A stretch of 64,000 nucleotides of DNA from Pelodera strongyloides (lineage: Eukaryota; Nematoda; Chromadorea; Rhabditida; Rhabditidae), in NCBI GenBank assembly GCA_036852015.1, contig JAANDG010000107.1, positions 186,001 to 250,000 on the forward strand. Reading direction: 5' to 3'. Under the pieces are notes generated by a model. That model saw only the letters and a list, made by a program, of their open reading frames with translations, did not search any database and had not been told where the DNA came from. Shown in pieces: positions 22,715-35,100 of this stretch (the stretch's first letter is position 1; every line of letters starts with the position of its first letter). Made by a program: the position numbers and the translations under genes.

Positions 22715-25400
22715 ACAATCAATCACATTCTCTAATGTGCTACGAAACTACTGCGGCAAGCTACACGGCGAGCGCGTTGTTGCCGCAGAGAAAAGTACCA
22801 CATGAGACAATGCACACTAACTAACATATACTCACGAAATAATTAAAATTTGACGAAAAAACTATGAATCACGTTAAATCACATTCTCTAATCTACGAAA
22901 CTGCTGCGGCAAGCTACACGGCGAGCGCGTTGTTGCCGCAGAGAAAAGTAGCACATGAGGCAATGCACACTAACTAACATGTACTCACGAAATAATTAAA
23001 ATTTGACGAAAAAAAACTATGAATCACGCTCAATCACATTCTCTAAACTACGAAACTGCTGCGGCAAGCTACACGGCGAGCGCGTTGTTGCCGCAGAGAA
23101 AAGTACCACATGAGAATGCACACTAACTAACATATACTCACGAAATAATTAAAATTTGACGAAAAAAAAACTATGAATCACGCTCAATCACATTCTCTAA
23201 TCTAAGAAACTGCTGCGGCAAGCTACACGGCGAGCGCGTTGTTGCCGCAGAGAAAAGTACCACATGAGACAATGCACACTAACTAACATATACTCACGAA
23301 ATAATTAAAATTTGACGAAAAAAAAACTATGAATCACGCTCAATCACATTCTCTAATCTAAGAAACTGCTGCAACAAGCTACACGGCGAGCGCGCTGTTG
23401 CCGCAGAGAAAAGCACCATATGAGAAAATGCACACTAACTAACAAACACGCACGAAATAATTAAAATTTGACGAAAAAATAACTATGAGTCCCGCTCAAT
23501 CACATTCTCTAATGTGCTACGAAACTGCTGCGGCAAGCTACACGGCGAGCCCGTTGTTGCCGCAGAGAAAAGCACCACATGAGACAATGCACACTAACTA
23601 ACATATACTCACGAAATAATTAAAATTTGACGAAAAAATAACTACGAGTGTCACGCTCAATCACATTCTCTAATGTGCTACGAAACTGATGCGGCAAGCT
23701 ACACGGCGAGCGCGCTGTTGCCGCAGAGAAAAGTACCACATGAGACAATGCACACTAACTAACATATGCTCACGAAATAATTAAAATTTGACGAAAAAAC
23801 TATGAATCACGTTAAATCACATTCTCTAATCTACGAAACTGCTGCGGCAAGCTACACGGCGAGCGCGTTGTTGCCGCAGAGAAAAGTAGCACATGAGGCA
23901 ATGCACACTAACTAACATGTACTCACGAAATAATTAAAATTTGACGAAAAAAACTATGAATCACGCTCAATCACATTCTCTAAACTACGAAACTGCTGCG
24001 GCAAGCTACACGGCGAGCGCGTTGTTGCCGCAGAGAAAAGTACCACATGAGAATGCACACTAACTAACATATACTCACGAAATAATTAAAATTTGACGAA
24101 AAAAAAAACTATGAATCACGCTCAATCACATTCTCTAATCTAAGAAACTGCTGCGGCAAGCTACACGGCGAGCGCGTTGTTGCCGCAGAGAAAAGTACCA
24201 CATGAGACAATGCACACTAACTAACATATACTCACGAAATAATTAAAATTTGACGAAAAAAAAACTATGAATCACGCTCAATCACATTCTCTAATCTAAG
24301 AAACTGCTGCAACAAGCTACACGGCGAGCGCGCTGTTGCCGCAGAGAAAAGCACCATATGAGAAAATGCACACTAACTAACAAACACGCACGAAATAATT
24401 AAAATTTGACGAAAAAATAACTATGAGTCCGCTCAATCACATTCTCTAATGTGCTACGAAACTGCTGCGGCAAGCTACACGGCAAGCCCGTTGTTGCCGC
24501 AGAGAAAAGCACCACATGAGACAATGCACACTAACTAACATATACTCACGAAATAATTAAAATTTGACGAAAAAAATAACACGAGTCACGCTCAATCACA
24601 TTCTCTAATGTGCTACGAAACTGATGCGGCAAGCTACACGGCGAGCGCGCTGTTGCCGCAGAGAAAAGTACCACATGAGACAATGCACACTAACTAACAT
24701 ATACTCACGAAATAATTAAAATTTGACGAAAAAACTATGAATCACGTTAAATCACATTCTCTAATCTACGAAACTGCTGCGGCAAGCTACACGGCGAGCG
24801 CGTTGTTGCCGCAGAGAAAAGTAGCACATGAGGCAATGCACACTAACTAACATGTACTCACGAAATAATTAAAATTTGACGAAAAAAAACTATGAATCAC
24901 GCTCAATCACATTCTCTAAACTACGAAACTGCTGCGGCAAGCTACACGGCGAGCGCGTTGTTGCCGCAGAGAAAAGTACCACATGAGAATGCACACTAAC
25001 TAACATATACTCACGAAATAATTAAAATTTGACGAAAAAAAAACTATGAATCACGCTCAATCACATTCTCTAATCTAAGAAACTGCTGCGGCAAGCAAAT
25101 AACTATGAGTCACGCTGAATCACATTCTCTAATGTGCTACGAAACTGCTGCGGCAAGCTACACGGCGAGCGCGTTGTTGCCGCAGAGAAAAGCACCACAT
25201 GAGACAATGCACACTAACTAACACATAATCACAAAATAATTAAAATTTGACGAAAAAATAACTACGAGTCACGCTCAATCACATTATCTAATGTGTTACG
25301 AAACTGCTGCGGCAAGCTACACGGCGAGCGCGCTGTTGCCGCAGAGAAAAGCACCACATGAGAGAACGCATCCTGACTAACTTACTCTAACATGAATACA
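22715..25400. repeat. Satellite array, about 156-bp monomer, 6-monomer higher-order repeat
   Basis: About seventeen tandem monomers. Each contains CGAAACTGCTGCGGCAAGC, TACACGGCGAGCGCGTTG, TTGCCGCAGAGAAAAG, CACACTAACTAACAT and AATTAAAATTTGACG. CTGCGGCAA and TTGCCGCAG form a 9-bp stem in most units. The variant GAATCACGTTAAATCAC marks every sixth monomer (near 22864, 23802 and 24737), giving higher-order periods of 938 and 935 bp. The last units are shortened and diverged. There is no coding frame. Confidence 0.95.
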
Positions 25401-25854
25401 TGAAATAATTACGTGTGTTCATATTTAATTACACAAACAGTACATTTCGAGACCAAGGAAGTTCTAGCTTGTGATTTGATATGAACTAGTCAACTCACAT
25501 ATAATCTTCTGCGTACTTCGGTAGTGGTCGAATGTATACAAACTTCCATCCTTATTTTGACGATCCCTTTCCCGCGCATATACACAATCGGTGGGAATTC
25601 TTTCACTGAAAACAATTAGCTTTATGATAACAGTAAGGGCCTAAGTAAGTCCGTTTTACGCAGTCCGTTTCGTAAGTCCATTTTACGCAAGGGAGAGTCT
25701 ATGTTAAGATTTTTGAGAAATGAGATCATTTGATCATTTGTGAACTTAAAAAAGACGTATTTTTTATAAAATAGATGTGAGGTTACTACAGGAAAGACAA
25801 AAACAAATAATAGTAAGTTAAAGGAAAAACAGTAAAAGCGAAACTTACAGTATG

Positions 25855-26230
25855 GGAGTCTCCTTGAGCGTCTTGAAGAACCAGGTCTTCTCTGGTATCA
25901 GCGGAGGGGCTGGCTGGGACGGTTAGGCAGTCGTATCTTCAGTCTCTGTGGTGGGGCCCTCAGTATCGGACTTGGGGCATAGTGCACAGCCTCGAGCTCT
26001 TGATTGCACGTTATCACTCTGAAATGAATGGATAAAGACTATAATGGAAATGAGCGAAAAAGCGAAAGAAAGTAATATAAAATATACTGGGAACTATAAA
26101 ACTTACAATAATCAGGAGAGATGGTGTTTTTCTTTCGCAGAGGCAGAGAAGATGTCGGTATGGGTACGATCCGGAATTCCCAGAGCGGTTCAGTTCGTAA
26201 TCTGGAGTCCGCCGTTCGTGTTCCCTTCCT
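25855..26230 (-). pseudogene. Weak minus-strand exon-like pieces with an in-frame TGA
   Basis: One minus-strand piece (26230-26108) runs from TTTAG to a strong ATT|GTAAGT donor and is open in a frame containing LRTEPLWEFRIVPIPTS. A second piece (about 26011-25857) is phase-compatible and ends at a strong CT|GTAAGT donor, but contains one TGA. The two join as phase 1. I do not recognise the product; it may be a decayed gene or chance. Confidence 0.2.
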
Positions 26231-26256
26231 AAACTCACAATACAGTTACTCTTTAG

Positions 26257-26430
26257 TGGGGTTTACATTTGCAAGTATGCTGAAAATTTACCGTATATTG
26301 GAACTACACGAGAATATTTTTTTAATTTTTCACATTATATATGCAAGTTTCGTGCAGAAATACGGTAGTATTGACAGAATCAAACCGAATTTTTGGGATA
26401 CTTGGAAACCCCATTATATAATAAGATTTG
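26257..26430. mobile_element. MITE-like repeat, GGGGTTTCCAAGTAT family
   Basis: Shares TACGGTAGTATTGACAGAAT, ATGCAAGTTTCGTGCAG and CTTGGAAACCCCAT with the region 42895-43172, where the same blocks occur in inverted arrangement. The ends are imperfect inverted repeats. Confidence 0.5.
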
Positions 26431-27841
26431 AAGCAAAAAATGCACAAACTGTTTAGAAAGGCTGTTTTTAGAAAGGCTAGAAAGGGCTTACAAGTATCAT
26501 AAAAAAATGTGCCGAAGAAAAAAGACACAAACAAGTTCCTTTCGTAAATATCGTAATTTCGCACCGATCTGCAAATTTAGTATGAAAAATTAAAAAAAAG
26601 GAACATTTGGTAATTCCAAAATACCATGATACCAAAATATTACCATGATAAAATTCTTGCCGGGCAGGTGCGCTGCTTCGCCCTCGTTGATTGTACACCG
26701 TAGATAAGATAGAGATGCGGATGCGGAGCGACATGATAGATACTTTTGACATGATGTCGCGCAATTACCTGAAAAAAAAACTTACTATATTCAATGTGGC
26801 CGTCGGTTATAAAACTTAGGACATACAAACACAAAATTCAAGAATAATTAGAGGTATGAATTATTATGCGATATCTCTACGGTATTACCTAAACATTGTG
26901 CTCGGACTCTGGAGGCGTACACAGATTATATAATCAGTAAAGAATGGTAATTGTAGACCACAACAATGTTCAAACTGTTCAGAGACCACAGGAAACGGCA
27001 AATCTGAACCCAGTCGGAGAGTTGGGTGAAGGACTGGGTAAGGACTGGGTACAGTAGGACAGGCTGGGTAAAACAACTGGGTGGGAAGATCAAAGTGGGG
27101 AATGGTGGGATCGATAGCGCTGGGTGGGTCAGAGAGGGCGGAGTCTGTTTAGGTCACAGTAATTCATGAGACCCAAATCTGCTCATTGCCGGAGGGGAGG
27201 GTACCACTGGGATCGTAGAGAGCGAGAGAGAGAGATGGGAAGAGAGGGAGAGAGGGAGAGAGAAATAGAGAGGGAGGGGTAGACAGGGAGAGAGGAGGAG
27301 AGAGAGTAGAACAGTTCAATTCTATTTTTCATTTTTGATTCATGGTACGAAGCGCAAGATTTCATATTAAGATAATAATAATGCTTCATGGAAGTGTAAT
27401 ATATCGATGTGTACTGTACGTGCTGTGAGTAAAAACTGGTGGTTACGTTACTACTCGCAAGAATTTTGTACGGTACGGTAAGGTAATTAAGATAAGTGTA
27501 AGTAAGGTGTGGTTCGTAAGGTAACGTAAGTAAACTGGTAGTAAGGTATTAGGTAAGACTCGTATTCCAAGCCTCCAATACGAATTCTATACTATAAAGT
27601 AGGTTTTCTTGTAAGATCATAGGTTCCCTCAATGAAGAAATCAATTTCTCAAAGGGTAAACAATAAATAGAAAAATAGATGGATATAGGTGTAAATAAAG
27701 ATACATTCTTAGTTAATCAAGCGCTATCATGGATCGATAATGGTGTGAGTCGGCGGAGTCTTTAGTTTGGGTCAACTGGGAGTCTTTAGTTTGGGTCAAC
27801 GTCCACGATACCATTTCCATGAGAACCACGTCCACGTCTGC

Positions 27842-27938
27842 TCAGAGACAGAGAGAGAGACAGAGAGGGAGACAGAGAGAGAGACAGAGAGAGAGAGATA
27901 GACAGACTAGAGAGACAGAGAGAGAGACAGAGAGAGAC

Positions 27939-27990
<52 letters not shown>

Positions 27991-28020
27991 GGAGAATCAG
28001 AGAGCGAGGGAGAGGGAACT

Positions 28021-28104
<84 letters not shown>
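27842..28104. repeat. (GA)n microsatellite
   Basis: A 260-bp purine tract of GAGAGACAGAGA-type units, becoming a pure GA run of about 80 bp at 28020-28103. A shorter related tract lies at 27215-27305. The Ser-Leu and Arg-Glu ORFs across it are artefacts of the repeat. Confidence 0.95.
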
Positions 28105-28108
<4 letters not shown>

Positions 28109-29127
28109 CTTTTACAAAGCACACTAGTTTTAATATTTTCGAATCTTATATCTCCGTTTTCTTCGCTAAGCACAAGCATTGCCAATTCCTTGCCGCGCAT
28201 CGAAGTTTAGATTTCAAAAGAAAAAACACCGCAGCCCAAACGTTATGCAACTCTTCAGTCAAGAACAACCATAATAGAACAATTTTTTTATCCAAAGGAA
28301 AACAGAACAGTTATTTTCTAACTCTTGGAGAAAAGCGCTTACACTAAAAGTTATATAAGACATTCACTACTGAGCACTACTTTATTCACAAATACAATTG
28401 GAAAATAAGATATGAGTTGCTTCACCAGTGGATTACATAACGGATATTAGACGACTGTATTTGCTACGTTAGTAGTAAGTCTCAAAATTTCAACAAAAAA
28501 AGTCAATAGGGCCGCTGGCGCGCATTAGGGGTAGGCAATATAGCCGTGTTCCATTTACAAATAGTGTATCATTACCGTAAAAGAAGCCATGCACCAGGCG
28601 ACCAGCTTCTGCCATACGCGCAGAGACAAGTTGCATGCACGGTGTACACTTCCACAGTTTTGGGGGCGAAACTTTTCGACTGAAATATTTGTGTTCTTGT
28701 TCTTTATATTATCGTTTTCAATTGTTTTTTAGTGTTGTTATGCACGTAAGTTGTTGAAGACACTTCTTTTAGCTGTGAGACGTAGACAGCAGTGTCGCCG
28801 CCCTATTCACCGATTCTTTATTCCTCTCCACTTGCTTTCATGTGCCAATGTGCGTTTTTATCCGAAAAAAAAACATTTTCAGGTTAGATGCATGGGCTCA
28901 ACGGGTCCGTGGCCGGTAGTGCTGTCGAATCGTCTAACCGTAAGCCGTTTTATATTCTGCATTTTATTTACAACTAACTAGGCATTGGAGGAGTTAGCGT
29001 TTTCCGGGCGACTTTTCCTTTTTAATAAAAAGAATGTTATTTGCCTTAGTTTTATCGGTTTTTGGGCTGCCCATATTCGAGTAAGAACGGGTTTTTGATA
29101 AATGTGTTCGTTATTACAACCCTACTT

Positions 29128-29135
29128 GCTTACAG
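29128..29135 (+). promoter_or_regulatory. Possible trans-splice acceptor of the SOC-1/Gab gene
   Basis: GCTTACAG lies 2 nt before the chosen ATG, after pyrimidine-rich sequence. No upstream coding exon fits it. In nematodes this arrangement is typical of spliced-leader addition; an ordinary 5'-UTR intron is the alternative. Confidence 0.35.
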
Positions 29136-29137
29136 TG

Positions 29138-32100
29138 ATGCGGCCTGCCATAACAGCTGAAGGATGGCTAGTTAAATCGCGTGAACGCGGTCTTCGAATT
29201 CCTTTCGTCAAGGTATTGTTTTCTTTGGCTACTCTCAGGTTCTTCCAGCACCTTTCTTGCTGTTAACCCATCTAACGGGGAAATTGTGCGCAGCTTGAGT
29301 TGGCCTGTATTTCACCAGCAGCTGGTGATATACAGGCCAACCAGCAGCTCGTATTAAAATTTTTTTAAACCGTTTGCGGTCATTCGAGGTGCCCCCCAAA
29401 TAAGAGTGTGTTGCTTATTGAGAGATGCGAGTTGATCAGAGTAAGACAAAACTAAAGAATGTGAAAAGAAAGAGACCTAGAATACCTTACGGGTACAAAA
29501 AGGCAGATGGTAACCCCTTTTAGGCGTGTTTCTTGACTTATGCGTAAACCTTGTGTCCTTTTAGTCAAAATGGGTTCGACGGTTCTTCTGTCTGCGTGTA
29601 GTTCGCGCTGCCTCGGCACAAGAGGCGGATACCTACTTTCTGGATGAATACCGAAGCGATAGTCGCAGAAGACTCCGGAAATCTTACGATTTGGAGACTT
29701 GTTCACAAGTACGAACTATTTCCGCTCCGCGTACATTTTTTGCTGTTTTGCTCAGCTGTTAGTTTTTTTGTGTGTGAATCTTTGCTATGAAGCCTCGAAC
29801 ACAGAACATGTAGATAAATAAGGCACAGATGCTGTTGTGCATTGCTGTAGTGCAATGCACACAAGTACGAACTATTTCCGCTTGCAAACTTTGCAGTTTT
29901 GGTCAGCTGTTAGTTTTTTCGTATGTGAATCTTTGTTATGAAGCCTCGAACACGGAACACAGTACATGCAGATAAATTGATAAATAAGATTGCCATCGAT
30001 TTTAAAATTAATTATTACCATTTCCAGGTTGATTCTTACCTACAATTAACCGATTCTTCGTGCACGTCACGTGGCGGTCGGTATCAGTGGATATTCTCAA
30101 TGTATCTGACAAAGAAGAATGATAAAGTGGACGAAATCTACCTTGTGGCTGAGAGTGAACAGGTAGTGGCTTTAAATTAAACCTTGGTTGTGTTTAATTT
30201 GTGATGGACATTTCACGTTTACATATACTCACGTAAACGATTTTTTTTAATTAGAGATGTGTATGCTGTGTGTGTGTGCACGTATGCCGTGTGTTGGGTA
30301 GTTGGGTTACTGTTATTATGATCACAAACACTACATTCCCAAATCTCAACAGCGGTTTTTCAGGATATGTTGCGCTGGGTGACAGCGATTTGTAAGGCTT
30401 GCCGTTTGGAGAAGCAGGATAGCCCTGAATCTCGATTGTTTGAGTCTCAAGGTACTGTTTTTGCTTCTTTGTCATTTGTCATGCGAGATCTTTTCGCGTT
30501 TTCATTTGATTGGTAATTGTTCGTTTATTCTGTTTTTAAATACTCATGATGTAACTAGATCACCAAGATTTGTTTATCATTATTTTTTGTTTAGTAATTT
30601 CCCCCGCAACCCGCCATCTTCTATCCGATGCATCCGTTTTATCGTCATCGGTCAACGCGGTGTCATTGTCCTCGAACATGTCGTCCAGGTCGATAGATTC
30701 TGTCGGGGACACGGCCACGGATGAGATGATACCACCATCACGAGATCGCTTTGTGAGTTATTTAGTACATTGCATTTGGTTTTCATCCATGGATTGGAAC
30801 GTATATCTTTTCTGTAAAATAATACGGTAGTATAAAAGTTGTGCGTTGCTGGAGTGGGCACGTAATGCACGATCCTTACTAAATCATGTTATAGAAAAGG
30901 TGTGTAGTGCTGCGGTAGCGCCGGTAGCGGCGGAGTATATGGGAGATCCTGAGTAATAATATATATAATGTGTTACTTGTAATAAATAAATGCAGAACAA
31001 TGTGCACAGAGGAGTTAGAAAGTCGTAGTATAATGTTGCAGTTGCTTATAACAACTTCGACTCATACTGAGGCAACTGATGCTTCGACTCATTGTATTCA
31101 CCTTCACCAACACGTAGGGAACCCTCCTGGCCTTCCCATGGACCTAAAGAGTGCGGGAGCCGAAGAGCTTCAGGGCGCTCGGGACCCTAGAGAGGGCTCC
31201 CTGTGTGTTGGTGAATGAATACAGCCTCTGATCAGGCAGCTGGTAATTGGGATTTTTGTGATTGAACTAACGATTCCAACAGGAAATACCTTCGGACGAT
31301 GAAGATCCAATGCTCGAGTTTGTTTTCCCACAAGTTGGAATTGTGGATTCGGAGCAAAGGCGCCATTGTCGGATGTTGTATCCGAGGTCGATAAGGGAGC
31401 CCACAGCGTCCTCCTCGCCGAACACGGCCCCAGAACTTGATTGGCCCTCTCCAGATGAATTTGAAGGGGTAATTGGGGCGTTGTGTCGTGCAGTTGGTTG
31501 ACCAATGTTGTGATGAACAGATATTGTTTAAAGTGGTATGGCACGTGGTTTTGGAATTCAAATTGTGTTGTATTATGTGTCCTTCCGGCGCGGAACTTAT
31601 ATTTACAGTGCAGTTGTTGAGTCTACGGTTTTGAACCACGTGCTATATCACTTTAATGTGGAACGAGAGTCATTTTATTCATGTGATTTCAGAACAAGTC
31701 CTCGCAGAACTATGTGCACATTAACAAGTTTTATGGCGGCCGTGGACGTACAAATGGAAGAGATCGGGATGGCACTGTGAGCGACACGAATCATGCAACG
31801 CCACGGCAAAAGAGGAGCGTAGCTATGAGAGGATCAGGTAATTAATAATATATTGAATAATTTAAATATATATAAAAAAATTTACGCTTCAAGAGCATGC
31901 ACCTTTATTCAAAATTTAAAATTTGTTTTGCGCCTCAAGAGCGTGCACCTTTTTTCAAGGGAGTTCAAAGAACAATTTCAAGGTTTGCTTATGACATGTT
32001 CCGCAGAGGTCCTGAGCACAGGCGACGTGTTTCAGATGACAAATTGCTCGACGTCTTCGGGCTCATCGGCTCATATACCTTTTGCTTTGCAGTGATTTTA

Positions 32101-35100
32101 GTCAGGCAATTTGTTACATTGTATGCCTACGATTTAAAAATTATGTTTCTTCTTGCTTCTTTTTTGGTGGGTTGATGATTGTATGTTTATAGAATTGCAC
32201 CAATCACCATGCTTTGGAGAATCATCAGCGTCGGCGTGTAGTAGTTTGACGAGCAGTCGACGAAGTGTGAGTTTTTTAATGTTGTTTCTCTTTTTGCATC
32301 TCTAAGATAAGGTAAGAAAAAAGGGCGCGCTGTGTTGTGCTTTTCGTGGCTAGGCTACAGTAGGAAAATAAATCCATTTGTAAAAAAAAATGGTATTATT
32401 GATAGCTTCGTAGGCGTAGGCGAAATTTTTTCCCGTAGATGCATTTTAAGATTTAATTATCTCAAATACAGTGCGATTGTTTGTGCAATTTGTGCTTTGG
32501 CTTTGCGGTCGGCTTTTTACCCAATTGCGTTTTTTTTTTTAATTATGAATTATGATTAAATAATTATGACGATTTTCAGATCAGTGGCGAAGACGATACG
32601 AGCAGTTGTAAAAGCAGTGTCGGCAGTCAGCCGAGGACAGCGTTGAATAATAGGTGAGCCGTTTCATCGTTTCATCGTTTTTCGTTTTATACTATCTAAA
32701 TACTATTTATACTATTTTAAAGTCAAGATGCACATTAAAGACATAGACTAGCCTGAGCCTGAAAACTTAAACCTGAAACTGCAATGTTTACCTACTTTAG
32801 GACCTCGACCTCGAGAATATAGTGAGAAATTAGCTCATTAAATTAGACCAGTTTTTTTTAGTTAGACCCGATTTTACGATTTACCCAAGAAAATGTGCCC
32901 ACTATATTTTCCAGCTCTGCGTTTTGGGGTTTTCTAACTAAGATATATTATTGATTATTGCTCATTTGTATTGTTTTATCGAATTTCTTATTTAGAAGTA
33001 CATCAACGGTTCCTCGCGCAGTGGGCGTGGGATCTTCAGCGTCGTCTAGTTTTGCTGCCTCACCTGTTCATATGGGTAGAAAAGGGGTGGGTTTTTGATT
33101 TTGTGTACCAGTTCAGAGTTTAAACTCGATTCTTTAAGATTTATTAATGGGTAAGCCAATTCCCGAGTGCCTACTACAACAACCCCGCTAAGATACGTTA
33201 TCTTACCCTGTTTATTTTTATTGACTCGTTCCATTATATCTTATTGGATTTACCATGGGTTTTCTCTTCATTGATTTTCCACATACAGTAATTGTCACCT
33301 TTTACAAAATGCAATCATCATGCAAACTGGAAAATATTATTGTTATTATTATTAAATATCTAAATTGAATATATATTAAATTCCGAAGAACAAAGACAAC
33401 CAAAACTAAATGTGTAGAAAGGAAATATCCGCCACAAGAAAAACTCTGGAAGTTACTGTCTACTAGGATTATCGAACCTTTTTTATTTAGTTTGGAATGG
33501 GGCTAAACCAGCCAGTCCCGGCGCCCGGACCCGGACGTGTAGTGGATGAGAATGACAGCAGCGGAGAAACTATTAAAATGTGAGTACAGTTTATTGTAGT
33601 TTGTAGTTTCAAAGTATAATGTGGGTTGTCTGGATGTTATAATGTTCCTCAAGATATAGAAGCGTCCCAAGAATTGTTGGGTTTTCACTGACACTGTGTT
33701 TTAGTTTTGTTGAGAAAGTAGCGCATCCATTGTCTTGAAAACTCGTTAGCTGCTAACGATGACCATTCAGCTCCGTTGTAAGCCCTAAAATAAATCAAAA
33801 AAAAATCGCGTTGCTTAGTTTGCACTATGTTCTTTGTTTATATATCAATTTGAAAAGTGAAACGAGATCGGTTTAACAAATAGTCATGTTTAGTCCATAT
33901 TTTAATTGTGACTACAATTTTTGTTCCTGTTCGACGGTTGCTTTATTCCTTTCTATTTTCAGCTTTGGCGTAAATCAGGACAGATTTGCAACTTCACGAG
34001 TTCCACATGTGAGTTTTTAAAGGGAAGACTTGACCTCTTTTTTATTTTATGTCTTCTTTTTTTTCAATTTGAAAGAGTGAAAAGACGCACTAGGAACGTA
34101 GGAACAAGTAATCACGCAATTTAAATGGATATGGGATGAGAAGTATTGAAATCGTGTAGAAACAATTTTAGTGTGGATTTACATTTAATTAATTCCCTTC
34201 GTTTTAATTAGTCTCAGCCTCGTACCGAGATGTTTGTTGATATTTTTGTTTTGAAAAACGTAGCTAATGCGGTGAGTTATGCTTTCCAAGAATTAAGTTT
34301 TACAGATTAAATTTTTGATTGATAATCCGGATCGGGCAAAGGTATTCTCATAGCATAAACTCGTTGACGAACTGACCGACGAAAATTTGGGTGGTGGTTT
34401 TCACCGATATTAGGAATGGTGAACATCAAGAAAGTCAGAAACGTATCATAAATTGATACAATTTTGTGATTGGGATTATTGGCAAACACAATATATATAC
34501 ATATATATTTGGATGGTGGTTTTAAGCTTTTTCCGACGAGTTTTATGCCCTGCCGTCATTTGTCAATTCCGACGAGTTTTATGCCCTGCCTTCATTTGTC
34601 AATTCAGTCTCAAATCGCCGCTCCCCCGCGTGTGGATCGCACGAAGAAACCTTCGAGACTTCGGCCGGACTCGGATGACGACAGGCCCATCGATATAGTA
34701 TCGATTGATGATGGAAAGTGAGTTTTTGGAGTTTTACTAAATTATGGAAGATGGAAAGTTGGATATTTTGTACATTTGTCTGGAGCTTGAGTTTGATGGC
34801 TAGATGTTTATGTTTGTTCAGTAGGAATAGGTGCTCACGTGCTCAGTTTTTTTTAGTTTTTCTCTTCAATTTAGTTCTTTAGTTGTACCTTTTACATTGA
34901 TTACCTTGACGCTTGATGACTCGTAATCAAGGTTAAAAAGTGCAACTAAATTGTAAAGAAAAACTAAAAAAAAACTGAGCTAAAAATTGTACCATAAACA
35001 AAGTTTCTTAGTGTTCGTGTGTAGTAACACAACGCAAGGTGGCGAACACAAGACTGATCATTTGATCATTAGCATTATTGGGTGTTGTTTATGGTCTATC

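Larger units (their letters stand above)
26435..29137. other. Repeat-rich intergenic stretch upstream of the SOC-1/Gab gene
   Basis: It contains scattered minus-strand open pieces near 26640-26770 and 26890-27010 that end at GT donors but do not join in phase, GGTAAG-rich sequence near 27460-27560, and GA-rich microsatellites. No gene could be assembled. Confidence 0.4.

Noticed and set aside
22715..25400. CRISPR-like regularly spaced repeats
   Set aside because: Units are contiguous 156-bp satellite monomers with no unique spacers, in an animal genome.
27786..28200. Ser-Leu-rich and Arg-Glu-rich proteins
   Set aside because: Pure products of the GA/CT microsatellite.
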